64,000 nucleotides of DNA from Acetobacter garciniae (GTDB lineage Bacteria > Pseudomonadota > Alphaproteobacteria > Acetobacterales > Acetobacteraceae): positions 34,302 through 98,301 of the forward strand of contig NZ_JAFVMH010000009.1 in NCBI RefSeq assembly GCF_017377735.1. Reading direction: 5' to 3'. This document shows positions 46,654 to 54,831 of the stretch, in pieces. Within the stretch, counting starts at the first letter, position 1. The number at the start of each line of letters is the position of its first letter. The position numbers and the translations under genes were made by a program. The notes beneath the pieces are model-generated. The model did not search any database. It saw nothing but the letters and a program-made list of their open reading frames with translations, and was not told the DNA's origin.

Positions 46654-46815
46654 GAAATGAAACAAGAACCAGTCCTTTTCACCACCCGAACACCGCCATT
46701 TGCCGCACGCCTTCGAAAATACATTCAGGCAAAACAGCTTTTTGTGCTTCTCTGTGATCAGGGAGTCGTCATGAAAATCAGGGGCAAAACAATGCGGACG
46801 GATGCGGCCCTGCAC

Positions 46816-47394
46816 TCACCTGCGGCGCGACAATGGATAACCCATGAGATCGCGGTAACCGCCTTCAATCAGCCGGTCCGCCAGATTCTTGAGACGACGG
46901 AACCGCCCGCGCCCGGAAATATCCGGCCAGTCATAGGCGCGCGCCGTCGGTTCACCGAGAAGGCGATCGGCGATCACCCTTTCGCTGACGCCCATGGCAA
47001 GAGCGTCTTTGACACGAAGGGCGAGAATGTGGCGCGCAATGGACTGCGCCGACATCCTGTGCCACGGACCGGGATCCGGGAATCCCGCGAGCACCCGCCA
47101 GAAGCGGATTGTCTCGTGAGCCCGCAATGGCGTGAAGCTGTCGTATGCCTGCTCGAAAACATAATGGTGCGGCCCCGGCCATTGGTGTTCCATCCAGAGC
47201 TGCCAGGTCACGCCAGCGCAGACACAACAAATGTAGATTCCGTCGTATGTTTCGACAAAACGCACATCGGACAGCGCCAGAAGATCGAGACGACGCGGGG
47301 TCAGCGTCTGGGCTAGTGGCAATGGCCGGATGACCAGGATCGTCGGCAGGGCCAGACGCGACCAGAGCGCGGTCAGCGCGCTGAAGCGCTGATC
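46816..47394 (-). CDS. DUF2285 half of an FseA-type excision activator (copy 2)
   Basis: 192 codons: LTALWSRLALPTILVIRPLP, FWRVLAGFPDPGPWHRMSAQSIARHILALRVKDALAMGVSERVIADRLLGE, and the C-terminal RRFRRLKNLADRLIEGGYRDLMGYPL typical of DUF2285. From the junction into the domain I see no ATG or GTG start, only a TTG after about 23 codons, so it is best read as the continuation of the DUF6499 frame after a +1 shift. The fused product is about 258 residues. Homologues activate the excisionase promoter, and the excisionase-like gene lies next. Confidence 0.75.
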   Translation of the reverse strand, partial: DQRFSALTALWSRLALPTILVIRPLPLAQTLTPRRLDLLALSDVRFVETYDGIYICCVCAGVTWQLWMEHQWPGPHHYVFEQAYDSFTPLRAHETIRFWRVLAGFPDPGPWHRMSAQSIARHILALRVKDALAMGVSERVIADRLLGEPTARAYDWPDISGRGRFRRLKNLADRLIEGGYRDLMGYPLSRRR

Positions 47395-47401
47395 AGGATC
47401 G
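47392..47401 (-). promoter_or_regulatory. Candidate +1 programmed frameshift site (copy 2)
   Basis: Minus strand CGA TCC TGA T. Same slip codon, stop and frame relation as at 3580-3589, although the surrounding protein sequences have diverged strongly. This argues for selection on the site. Confidence 0.6.
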
Positions 47402-47593
47402 GCGGCGAAATCGCGGTCCCCAGCGTCGGGCGAATTCCTCCTGGGCCGGATCGTCGGGAGACAGGTCCGCGCAGGCGCGCTGTTCGTCGCGATAGCGACG
47501 ATTGCGCCGAAGATATTCCCAGCCGAGTTCCGCCGGGATCGCGTTGCGCAGATACTCGTACCGCGCCTGGTCGTGCCAGTGTGCTCCGGGCAT
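47393..47593 (-). CDS. DUF6499 half of an FseA-type excision activator (copy 2)
   Basis: 66 residues with DUF6499 features: YEYLRNAIPAELGWEYLRRNRRYRDEQ, then EFARRWGPRF. It ends CGA TCC TGA exactly as copy 1 does. The DUF2285 domain continues in +1. With the slip it is the N-terminal domain of the activator. Confidence 0.78.
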   Translation of the reverse strand: MPGAHWHDQARYEYLRNAIPAELGWEYLRRNRRYRDEQRACADLSPDDPAQEEFARRWGPRFRRRS

Positions 47594-47787
47594 GACGCCC
47601 TCCCTCGTTTGTCTGAGAACGGGTGGCGACGCCTGCCCGGACGTTCAGTATCCACGGCGCGTCATCCAGTGAGAAGCCGGCAATTGGAGATCATATGATC
47701 GCGCAACATGAACGGTATTGATGCCATCGCGTAACCCGTGAGCAGCAACCCTTCCCGGCTGAGCCGGGAAGGGCCAGTGTGGGGTGG

Positions 47788-48105
47788 TCAGTCCCCGTTG
47801 CGCGGGCGCTGGCGGCTCCAGACCAGGTTGTAGGCACCACCTTCCTCTTCGAAGAGGCTGGCAAAGATCGGACCGGAAAGAGTCGGATCGTCCAGCTTCA
47901 CGCTGAGATATTCGCGCCAGTCCGTGGTGTGCTTGATCCAGGCCGCCCCGGCTTCGAGTTTGCCGATCTGCACCCGGAAGTTGGGAACATTGTCGCTGGC
48001 CCGGTTGGCTTCGGGCACGAAGCGGATACCCCGGATTTTCTGTGTCAGGGTGACGATTTCGCCTTCGTAACCCTCGCCGACCTTCTTGAATGAACCGATG
48101 ATCAT
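47788..48105 (-). CDS. DUF736 protein (second copy)
   Basis: 105 residues from the ATG at 48105 with GGAGACAGG upstream. It reads MIIGSFKKVGEGYEGEIVTL, then YLSVKLDDPTLSGPIFASLF, the classic DUF736 form. It is closer to the family consensus than the copy at 43703. It is common near the variable end of these ICEs. Function is unknown. Confidence 0.88.
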   Translation of the reverse strand: MIIGSFKKVGEGYEGEIVTLTQKIRGIRFVPEANRASDNVPNFRVQIGKLEAGAAWIKHTTDWREYLSVKLDDPTLSGPIFASLFEEEGGAYNLVWSRQRPRNGD

Positions 48106-48753
48106 TGTCCTGTCTCCTGGCTTGTATCGGGCCGCGACCACCACGGCCTCGATGGCCATCGTCAGCCCGGAGACGACTGGCGGCGCACCTGCTTGCAGGC
48201 CGGAGCAACGCGGAGGACGGCGGCACGGAATTTTTTTGGACCGCGAGGAATGGGCGAAGCCCAGGGGAAAAAAGTTGCGAGCCGCCGTTGCGCCACAGCC
48301 GGGCGAGGCAAAGCCGGTCTTCGGGCAGATCGGCCATATCGAGAGGCCATGGTGTGCGGCGCCGTCAGCCCTGTGGAGAGACAGGTCAGTTCGTCGTGTT
48401 CCGTGACAGGGGCGCGGGTTGTCGGGGGAACTGGCTGACCTGCCGCAAGATACATCGGATGATATCCGCCGCCCGAACGAGGGCTCAGGCAACACCATGT
48501 TTCCGGCACCTCTGGGTCGCAAACCTGAAAGGGATGCTGCCGTATCATTCACGTCAGCAGGGCTGGCCGCTCATGTCAGTGCCTGCTCTGGTGTCCGTCA
48601 CGCTGTCCGGTCGTGTTCGTGTCGCCTGCCACGAAGCGGGAAAGTCCCTCGCCTGACTGCTCCGGAGCCGCGTTCATGCCTACGATACGGACTGATCTCA
48701 CCGCGCTGGCCTTTCCGGCCCTGGTCGAGGGGCGCCACCCGGCAACCCGCTGG
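48106..48753. other. Non-coding region with a long hairpin
   Basis: 648 bases without a credible gene; open frames on both strands are Arg/Pro/Ser-rich shadows. It holds the hairpin at 48219-48286, listed separately, and the DUF736 promoter. Confidence 0.45.
48219..48286. ncRNA. Candidate structured RNA / cruciform upstream of DUF736
   Basis: A nested hairpin of about 68 bases. Outer arms are GGCGGC (48219-48224) and GCCGCC (48281-48286). A T7 run (48231-48237) faces an A6 run (48268-48273), with partial pairing between. The apical stem is TGGGC-GAA-GCCCA (48251-48263). Stability is judged by eye only. Confidence 0.35.
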
Positions 48754-49170
48754 TCATGCGGGCTGAATGGCGCAGAGCCGTGCCCACGCGGCCCCGCCGA
48801 CACACAGCGCCCCGAAGGTCGCGAAGAGGTAGGCCGGAATGGTGCCCATATCGCCCATACCGCTGAAACCCAGCGTGGTGCCGAACCCCGCCAGCGCGGC
48901 CGGCAGGGCAAGCAGCGCTGACACCGCCACCCGCAGGGCGGGATCACGCGAGGAGGCGAGGATCGCCTGACCGAACGCCAGAACAAGAATCGCGGCGGCG
49001 ATACCTGTAAAAACGGCATGGGCGCCGGACAGCACACCATGGTCGTAGAGCATGGTGTAGACCATCGCCGCCACGAACAGAGGGGCAGCATAAACCGCGC
49101 ACAGAAACAGTAGCCAGCACAGAAAGCCGATACTAGCGAAGCCAAGGACAATACCGAGACCGAGCAGCAT
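48754..49170 (-). CDS. Conserved ICE-associated membrane protein
   Basis: 138 residues from the ATG at 49170, preceded by GGAAAGGAC. About four hydrophobic segments (LGIVLGFASIGFLCWLLFLCAVYAAPLFVAAMVYTML, GIAAAILVLAFGQAILA, VAVSALLALPAALAGFGTTLG, YLFATFGALCVGGAAWA). No catalytic motif is visible. It resembles small membrane proteins found next to DUF736 in related elements; entry exclusion or a similar role is a guess. Confidence 0.72.
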   Translation of the reverse strand: MLLGLGIVLGFASIGFLCWLLFLCAVYAAPLFVAAMVYTMLYDHGVLSGAHAVFTGIAAAILVLAFGQAILASSRDPALRVAVSALLALPAALAGFGTTLGFSGMGDMGTIPAYLFATFGALCVGGAAWARLCAIQPA

Positions 49171-49531
49171 GGATCGTGTCCTTTCCACAAGGAGGAACAC
49201 CACACACATGCCGCGACGTTTCAGGAATATCCATGAAATAGCATCGGACTTTCCTACACTGGTTTCACGATCAGGACAGCGCGCGGAGCGCGCCGACTAT
49301 GACCGAGGCGCAACCTGTTGGCGCCTTCCGCTCGCGCCGTGGACGCGGCGTGTTGTCCTGGCAGCGTTGTAGCCCCGATGCCAGAAACGTTCTCTTTCCG
49401 GCCATACTCTCCGCGAGCCGGCCCCGCCGGCGAGCGCCGCACGTGCAGGGTTGCAGCGCGTGCCCGCCGCCGGTCCTGATGGACCGGCGCGATTTTCCGG
49501 CCGTGTCCAGTAATGGGAAGAAGGGGGCGGC
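49171..49531. other. Intergenic gap before the methyltransferase gene
   Basis: 361 bases. I see no gene. It contains a GCGCGCGGAGCGCGC palindrome near 49280 and GC-rich repeats around 49400-49480. Confidence 0.4.
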
Positions 49532-50212
49532 TTACGCCGCCTCCCTCCCTGCCCCGTGCCAGGCCAGCCGGCGGGTTGCCGTGGCCGCGTGGTCCGGGTC
49601 CAGTTCCATTCCCAGCCAGTCGCGGCCAAGATGCTGCGCCGCGACCAGGGACGAACCCGAACCGGCGAACGGGTCCAGAACCAGCCCACCCACCGGGCAG
49701 AAAGTTTCCACGAGGGGAAGGAGCGCCGCTACCGGCTTTTGCGTCGGGTGCAGTTTGTTGCCCGAATAGGGCATGTCGATCACGTCCGGGATGGGCTTTG
49801 CGGGCGGTGTCATGTTGCCCTTGGCCAGCAGGTAGGCGCTTTCGTGTTCATACCGGAGAAACCGGGAAGAGGACGAGTAGGACTTGCGAAAGACGATATG
49901 CCCGACCATGCGGAACCCCGCCGCCTTCCAGGCATCGGCGAACAGGTCGATACGGTTCCAGCCATAGAACGAAACAGCAAACCCGCCCCATTTCAGGACA
50001 CGGTGCATCTGGTTGAAAGCGGGCCGGAGCCAGCGCGCATTGTCATCGTTGCGCACCTTCCGCCCATCCCTGCCCTGATAGTTCACAAGGTAAGGCGGGT
50101 CTGTCAGGATGAAATCCACCGCATTGCGGGGGAGTGCGCGCATAAGCTGCACGCTGTCGCCGTTAAGAATGGTATTGCGGAAATCGGTCGCCGTGTTGGT
50201 GTTGCCGGTCAT
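49532..50212 (-). CDS. Orphan DNA methyltransferase (beta-class N6-adenine or N4-cytosine)
   Basis: 226 residues from the ATG at 50212; upstream in-frame sequence is not protein-like. Motif IV is DPPY (38-41) in VDFILTDPPYLVNYQ. Motif I is FAGSGS (182-187) in LVLDPFAGSGSSLVAAQHLGRDWLGMELD, placed C-terminally, and HPTQKP comes just before it. This order defines a beta-class enzyme. No restriction endonuclease is adjacent, so it probably modifies the element's own DNA against host restriction. The target sequence cannot be read. A strong hairpin sits about 22 bases upstream. Confidence 0.9.
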   Translation of the reverse strand: MTGNTNTATDFRNTILNGDSVQLMRALPRNAVDFILTDPPYLVNYQGRDGRKVRNDDNARWLRPAFNQMHRVLKWGGFAVSFYGWNRIDLFADAWKAAGFRMVGHIVFRKSYSSSSRFLRYEHESAYLLAKGNMTPPAKPIPDVIDMPYSGNKLHPTQKPVAALLPLVETFCPVGGLVLDPFAGSGSSLVAAQHLGRDWLGMELDPDHAATATRRLAWHGAGREAA

Positions 50213-50233
50213 GATCTTTGCCCTTTGTTCCGC

Positions 50234-50257
50234 GAGGAACAGCCCCCGCTGTTCCTC
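50234..50257. promoter_or_regulatory. Perfect hairpin in the methyltransferase leader
   Basis: 10-bp arms GAGGAACAGC (50234-50243) and GCTGTTCCTC (50248-50257) with a CCCC loop, about 22 bases before the start codon. It could be an attenuator or a protein-binding leader. Confidence 0.45.
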
Positions 50258-50368
50258 TGCCTCGCGGCGAGCAGCGGGGTAGCAACGGCAAGGGCGACCG
50301 CTGGGGAGGGGTATCTCCAGATCTGCACGGAGCGCAGCGCAGGAAGATCGGGGACACCCCATCGGGCG

Positions 50369-50386
50369 GCGTCAGCGCGCTGACGC
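50369..50386. promoter_or_regulatory. 18-bp perfect palindrome in the divergent gap
   Basis: GCGTCAGCGCGCTGACGC, fully self-complementary, lies between the leftward methyltransferase and the rightward DUF6880 gene. It is a likely protein-binding site. Confidence 0.4.
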
Positions 50387-50489
50387 GAACCCTTGCCGGC
50401 GCGAGGGCAGCGCCATTAGCCCTTTTTCCTCTTTTTGATGGCAACGACATTTTCTTGCGTCCCTGAGGGCACGGTCATAATCTGTATTC

Positions 50490-51929
50490 ATGGCCCGCAC
50501 TCCTTCTACAAAACCTGTCACCCGCAAATTCGCCGCATCCGCGAAAGTCGGCACGACCGTCACGAAAGAAAATCTGAAAGCCCTTGGTGCGGATCGGCTT
50601 GCGGACCTTCTGGTCGAGTTGTCGGAACAGGATGCCGTGCTCACCCGAAAGCTGCGCATGGCGCTGACAGCTACCCATGCGAAAGACAAACTTGGCAAGG
50701 AGATCGAGAAAAGACTGCGAACGATCCAGCGTTCCCGTGGATTCCTGCCCTGGGATCGGATCAAACCCCTTGCGACCGAACTCGATGCCTTGCGCCAATC
50801 CATTCTCGATGATGTTGCAACGACGGATGTCGGACAGGCCATTTCCGCGATGCGTATTCTCGTGGAACTTGCTCCTTCCGTCTATGAGCGCTCTGATGAC
50901 AGTTCCGGTTACCTGTCAGATGTGTTTCGCGAAGCGGCCTCCGACCTTGGTACCCTCTGGGGACGACAGGCTGGCCGGGATCCGGCTGTCACCGTCAGGG
51001 ATCTGCTCACGCTTCTCGATGCGGATGGGTATGGCACCTGTGACCAGCTGATCGCATCGTGCGGCGAGGCACTGGGGACTGCGGGCGCGGCCATACTCAG
51101 AAGCACGCTTCTTGCACGACTGTACGACCTTCCCGCTTCAAAAGCGAAGGGAGACTATCGTACCGACATCGGGCGGATGCAGACCCTCGGTCACCTGAAG
51201 GATCTGGCCGACGCGATGGGTGACGTCGATGCCTATATCGAAGCAGTCAGCCTGAGTGAACGTCAGTCCGCCTCTATCGGCGATGTTGCACGCCGACTGC
51301 TGGACAAGGAGCGCTCCCATGAGGCGCTCGAGTGGCTCGACCGGGAGACCGATGAGACATCCCGGTTCCGCTGGGAAAACGATGACCTTCGGATCGAAGC
51401 GTGCGAAGCCGTGGGCGACCGCGACCAGGCCCAGTCCCTGCGATGGAAAGTCTTTCAGCAACGCCTGAGCCTGCCGCACTGGCGGGCGTACCAACGCCAT
51501 CTCAGCGATTACGATGCGATTGATGCTGAAGAACAGGCACTCACTCACATCCGCAATTTCCCGGTCAGGAGCGTAGCCCTTTCCACTTTTCTTGAATGGC
51601 CAGCGCTCGACGCTGCTGCCAATCTCGTGCGGGAGCATACGACAGAGTTGGACGGGCGTGATTACGGGACACTCCGTCCGGCTGCCGATCGTCTGTCTGA
51701 ATCATATCCCAACGAGGCGACGCTTCTTTACCGCCTGCTGGTCGAGGCCGTGCTGGATAAGGCGCTTTCCCGCTATTATTCCTATGCAGCCAAGGATCTC
51801 GCCTCCTGTCGGCTGCTTGCGCCAATGCTGACAGTGACAAGCGACATGGAAACCCACAAAGCTTTTGTGACCCGCTTAAAGACGCAGCATAAGCGCAAGC
51901 TGGGATTCTGGACGCTGGTCGGTGAATAG
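50490..51929 (+). CDS. DUF6880 family protein
   Basis: 479 residues. The family pattern is recognisable: LADLLVELSEQDAVLTRKLRMAL, RSRGFLPWDRIKPLATELDALR, then ERSDDSSGYLSDVFREAASDLG and the C-terminal YYSYAAKDLASCRLL. The whole protein is alpha-helical and TPR-like, with no obvious catalytic motif. It is monocistronic and divergent from the methyltransferase. Its role is unknown; it sits at the left edge of the defence-like cargo. Confidence 0.78.
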   Translation: MARTPSTKPVTRKFAASAKVGTTVTKENLKALGADRLADLLVELSEQDAVLTRKLRMALTATHAKDKLGKEIEKRLRTIQRSRGFLPWDRIKPLATELDALRQSILDDVATTDVGQAISAMRILVELAPSVYERSDDSSGYLSDVFREAASDLGTLWGRQAGRDPAVTVRDLLTLLDADGYGTCDQLIASCGEALGTAGAAILRSTLLARLYDLPASKAKGDYRTDIGRMQTLGHLKDLADAMGDVDAYIEAVSLSERQSASIGDVARRLLDKERSHEALEWLDRETDETSRFRWENDDLRIEACEAVGDRDQAQSLRWKVFQQRLSLPHWRAYQRHLSDYDAIDAEEQALTHIRNFPVRSVALSTFLEWPALDAAANLVREHTTELDGRDYGTLRPAADRLSESYPNEATLLYRLLVEAVLDKALSRYYSYAAKDLASCRLLAPMLTVTSDMETHKAFVTRLKTQHKRKLGFWTLVGE

Positions 51930-52082
51930 TTAAAGGCGGCAATGCGGGGGGGTAACAGGTCGTCGGGTATCGGTTGTGGTCGTCGACAAACGATCGTGGA
52001 GAGAACTATCAAAGACGACTACCAAGACCCCATTACTGTATTCAGTCTAGCAGTCGCAGCATCTCAGAATTGAATATTTATT

Positions 52083-52119
52083 TTCATGTAAATATAATAT
52101 ATCATTATTTCTACATGAA
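52083..52119. terminator. Inverted repeat after the CBASS operon
   Basis: Arms TTCATGTA (52083-52090) and TACATGAA (52112-52119) flank an AT-only loop, about 80 bases beyond the effector stop. It is a possible terminator for the leftward operon. Confidence 0.3.
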
Positions 52120-52198
52120 GCGTTGAAAGAAATTCCTCTTCAACCCAATATAATGGAGAAATTTTCTGCGTATAGAGACAGGAAACTGATCATTTCAG

Positions 52199-53119
52199 TC
52201 AACTTGGTGGCGATGCCACTATAGTTATCCCGGCTTTTCTAAGTAAATCTTCCGCACCCAGATTCATGTCAACCTCCATTCCTGCTCTCAGCCAATTATA
52301 AATCAGAGGAAAAATCAGTGGGTTGGAAACGCGCCTTTGAAAGATAGTGTTTTGAAACTCGCGAGAACGTCGTGCACATTCATCTTGGCAGCAGCCACCC
52401 GTAATCGCTAACTCCCAAAGCGATTCAGCCTCGGAGCGTGCCATTTTTTGAGCATCTGCCGCATCACGTTGTTTGAAAAAATCGCGTAATGCCCAAGAAA
52501 GTAGTGGGGCACACGGGGCAAATATTGTCACTACAAAGTCATCAACGGATAGATTAACTACCAGTCCGGCCACAACGAACATGATGGTGATTAACAGCGC
52601 ACCAGAAAGCAGAAAACTTCCGTATTTTTCACGTAACGTAGCATCATACCAAAGATTAGTTCTCTGGCAGACGATCCTAGCCAAATACATAGGCGCCCAA
52701 GCCACTACTTTAGGGTACCAGTTGACTAACTTGCTATCTCCACTAGACCAATGCCGGTCGGCTTTTATAATTGTTTCAGGTTGGAGACACTTGCCTGCAG
52801 TGAAGCTGTCCCATGGGATATCAAGTAGCTGGCAATCGAACTCCTCGCAAATTAGGGCAGCGATCTTTAATTGCCGCTTCACAGCGCGATCTAAGATGGC
52901 GATATCGAGAAGTGTGACTGCAATCGCGATCATAGCAACGTACGGACGAGTCTGTGTAAAAAGGAGACCAGTAATCGCACAACCCACAGGTACTAGCACT
53001 GTAAAAATAAGTTGGACAATCTGCCAATGAACTGCACATCGGTAGGTTTCCGAACGAGCCCGCAAAAGCCGTATGAATTTTGGTTGGTTCTGCTTCTCAG
53101 GAATAGCGTTGAGAGTCAT
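52199..53119 (-). CDS. S-4TM membrane effector of a CBASS system
   Basis: 306 residues with two pairs of membrane helices (about 34-75 and 167-213) separated by a soluble segment, the layout of the S-4TM family (SMODS-associated 4TM effectors). On binding the cyclic nucleotide made by the neighbouring enzyme such proteins are thought to form pores and stop phage spread by abortive infection. Its start overlaps the nucleotidyltransferase stop by ATGA, proving one operon. GC is much lower than the flanks, suggesting horizontal acquisition as a unit. Confidence 0.82.
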   Translation of the reverse strand: MTLNAIPEKQNQPKFIRLLRARSETYRCAVHWQIVQLIFTVLVPVGCAITGLLFTQTRPYVAMIAIAVTLLDIAILDRAVKRQLKIAALICEEFDCQLLDIPWDSFTAGKCLQPETIIKADRHWSSGDSKLVNWYPKVVAWAPMYLARIVCQRTNLWYDATLREKYGSFLLSGALLITIMFVVAGLVVNLSVDDFVVTIFAPCAPLLSWALRDFFKQRDAADAQKMARSEAESLWELAITGGCCQDECARRSREFQNTIFQRRVSNPLIFPLIYNWLRAGMEVDMNLGAEDLLRKAGITIVASPPS

Positions 53120-54561
53120 TCTATCACTACATTAAAAGGTGGACTTTGCCCGACTAACACATTGTCGCTGCTGCGTATAATAAATGCTTCAGCAATATGA
53201 ACACCACGATACTGTAGCTCTTCCCATCGACGGTTACCACGCTGGGCAACGTAAAATTCACCCCGACCGCTATTCCGTGCAAGCGCGACTACACCCGTGT
53301 TAGTAATTCGCCACTGAACTCGAAAACCCGCAGGAAGAGGTAGACCACCGTTCACTCCCACGTCAAACCAAAGTCCGCCTTGCCTCGACAGAATGTCACC
53401 AGATTTTACCGCTCGACCTTGAATGGCATTTTTACTGATCTGCCAAGTAGCAAAAACTTGGACATTCTTGTTTAATGTCGTAGCTTGAGGCCAAGTCGGT
53501 TGCCGCATATGTGGAATACGGTAAAAACTTGCTGGCAAAATAGACACACCAAAATCACGTACTGCATCCACCAGTTCGTCTACATGCGCTGCTGTGCTGA
53601 CTAATAAAGATTGGATACGCGATATTCCTTCTGCAAGATGCGTTGAAGCTTTCACCGTTTCGCCTTTGGCAAAAGCATCACCGAAAATCCTGCGCCAAGC
53701 GACTACACTGTCTGTCTTTCCTTCAGCGTTATAAGCATCATCAACCCAACCACGGTATTTGTGGATAAAACTCCGAAAATTGGAGTACTGTGTGTCTGTC
53801 CAGGACGCCGCGAAATCTTCACTAGGTAGGTTAGGATTTTCAACACGTGGTTTAATTGGACGCAATTGAAGCCATTCGTCTAGACGACGCATTAAAGTGC
53901 GAAGGCTCGTAGGTACGTCAGAAAACTCTTCTGTGTCTTTGTCGAGCCAATTGATTTGCATACCTAGAAGGGTCGTAAGCAGTACGGAAGGACAGGTGAA
54001 AGTTCTCTTGATATCACGAAGATATTTCAAAAGCCGGGTCACCTTACGGAATGAATTGGAACCCGAAAAATTATTCCGCTCTCTCATCCATTGAGTGTAG
54101 GCAACAGGTTCACTCCGTTCAAATTGATCGGTAGCACGATTACAAACCTCTATCTGGTCACGAACTAGACGACTGACAACACACGGTGCGATATCAACCT
54201 TTCGTTCACCTTGGTATGTAATCGTGACGCAGTAGTCCCAAATCTTGGTCTTCTCGCCATAAGTCGCACTGTCGGAGAAGACCTCTCCAAGGGCTACAAT
54301 ATAGTCCTTCGCTGTCCAGCCCTCAACCGGATCAACCATCACAAGTAAGTCGGCGTCGAATTCATCGCCATCAACCGGCCGAATGATGGTGTTATGCGCC
54401 CATGACCCCTGCTCATAAAATTTACATATCTTGGGCCGCCATGTACTTTGTCGAATAAAACTCTGTATTGCTTTAACATTCCCATCAAGAAGGTTGATGC
54501 GAGTCTGATTAAGATTGACGGTTTCTTTTAGAAATTCAGAGAACTGTGGTATTAACTTCAT
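53116..54561 (-). CDS. CD-NTase (SMODS nucleotidyltransferase) of a CBASS system
   Basis: 481 residues. The nucleotidyltransferase signature is intact: QGSWAHNTI with Gly52-Ser53, then FDAD (Asp69, Asp71) and a third acidic residue in KVDIAPCV (Asp123). A helical OAS-like region follows. The C-terminal part (about 340-480) fits the AGS-C sensor domain often fused to SMODS enzymes. On phage infection such enzymes make cyclic di- or trinucleotides that switch on the effector, here the S-4TM protein. No Cap2/Cap3 or HORMA/TRIP13 genes are present, so this is a minimal type I system. The nucleotide product is unknown. Confidence 0.88.
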   Translation of the reverse strand: MKLIPQFSEFLKETVNLNQTRINLLDGNVKAIQSFIRQSTWRPKICKFYEQGSWAHNTIIRPVDGDEFDADLLVMVDPVEGWTAKDYIVALGEVFSDSATYGEKTKIWDYCVTITYQGERKVDIAPCVVSRLVRDQIEVCNRATDQFERSEPVAYTQWMRERNNFSGSNSFRKVTRLLKYLRDIKRTFTCPSVLLTTLLGMQINWLDKDTEEFSDVPTSLRTLMRRLDEWLQLRPIKPRVENPNLPSEDFAASWTDTQYSNFRSFIHKYRGWVDDAYNAEGKTDSVVAWRRIFGDAFAKGETVKASTHLAEGISRIQSLLVSTAAHVDELVDAVRDFGVSILPASFYRIPHMRQPTWPQATTLNKNVQVFATWQISKNAIQGRAVKSGDILSRQGGLWFDVGVNGGLPLPAGFRVQWRITNTGVVALARNSGRGEFYVAQRGNRRWEELQYRGVHIAEAFIIRSSDNVLVGQSPPFNVVIE

Positions 54562-54588
54562 AAATACACACCTATTCCTATAACAATA

Positions 54589-54831
54589 TTATTGACACAA
54601 ATAAAGTTCTGAGCCACTAGACCCTGTAGATAAGCTCCACAATTCCTTCATCTTCTTTACACACGCATTCCGTAATACGTTGTGATAAAATACATTGCGG
54701 CTCTTCGTAGTAAGAGTGCCTATAATTTGCTCACGGCTATCTGGCTCTCTTTCTACCTGCTGGCCGATCTGTGGATAGACACAGCAACGACTATAGGTCA
54801 GTCGATCCCTTAGGTTACCTGCCTTTGTTAT
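54589..54831 (-). pseudogene. 80-codon open fragment without a start, upstream of CBASS
   Basis: Between the CD-NTase gene and the stop at 54828 one minus-strand frame is open for 80 codons. Its composition is natural: VYPQIGQQVEREPDSREQ, then SRNVFYHNVLRNACVKKMKELW, ending SELYLCQ. It begins right after an in-frame TGA and has no plausible start except an internal ATG about 16 codons before its end. The DNA has the same AT-rich character as the CBASS genes. It looks like the 3' remnant of a gene once standing upstream of CBASS, cut where the NERD-helicase operon begins. I do not recognise the family. Confidence 0.4.

Noticed and set aside
46621..47316. 231-codon plus-strand frame
   Set aside because: It begins inside the inverted repeat and is otherwise antisense to the DUF2285 domain.
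48105..48656. 183-codon plus-strand frame over the gap upstream of DUF736
   Set aside because: Translation is Arg/Cys/Pro-rich and passes through the long hairpin; no homology is recognised.
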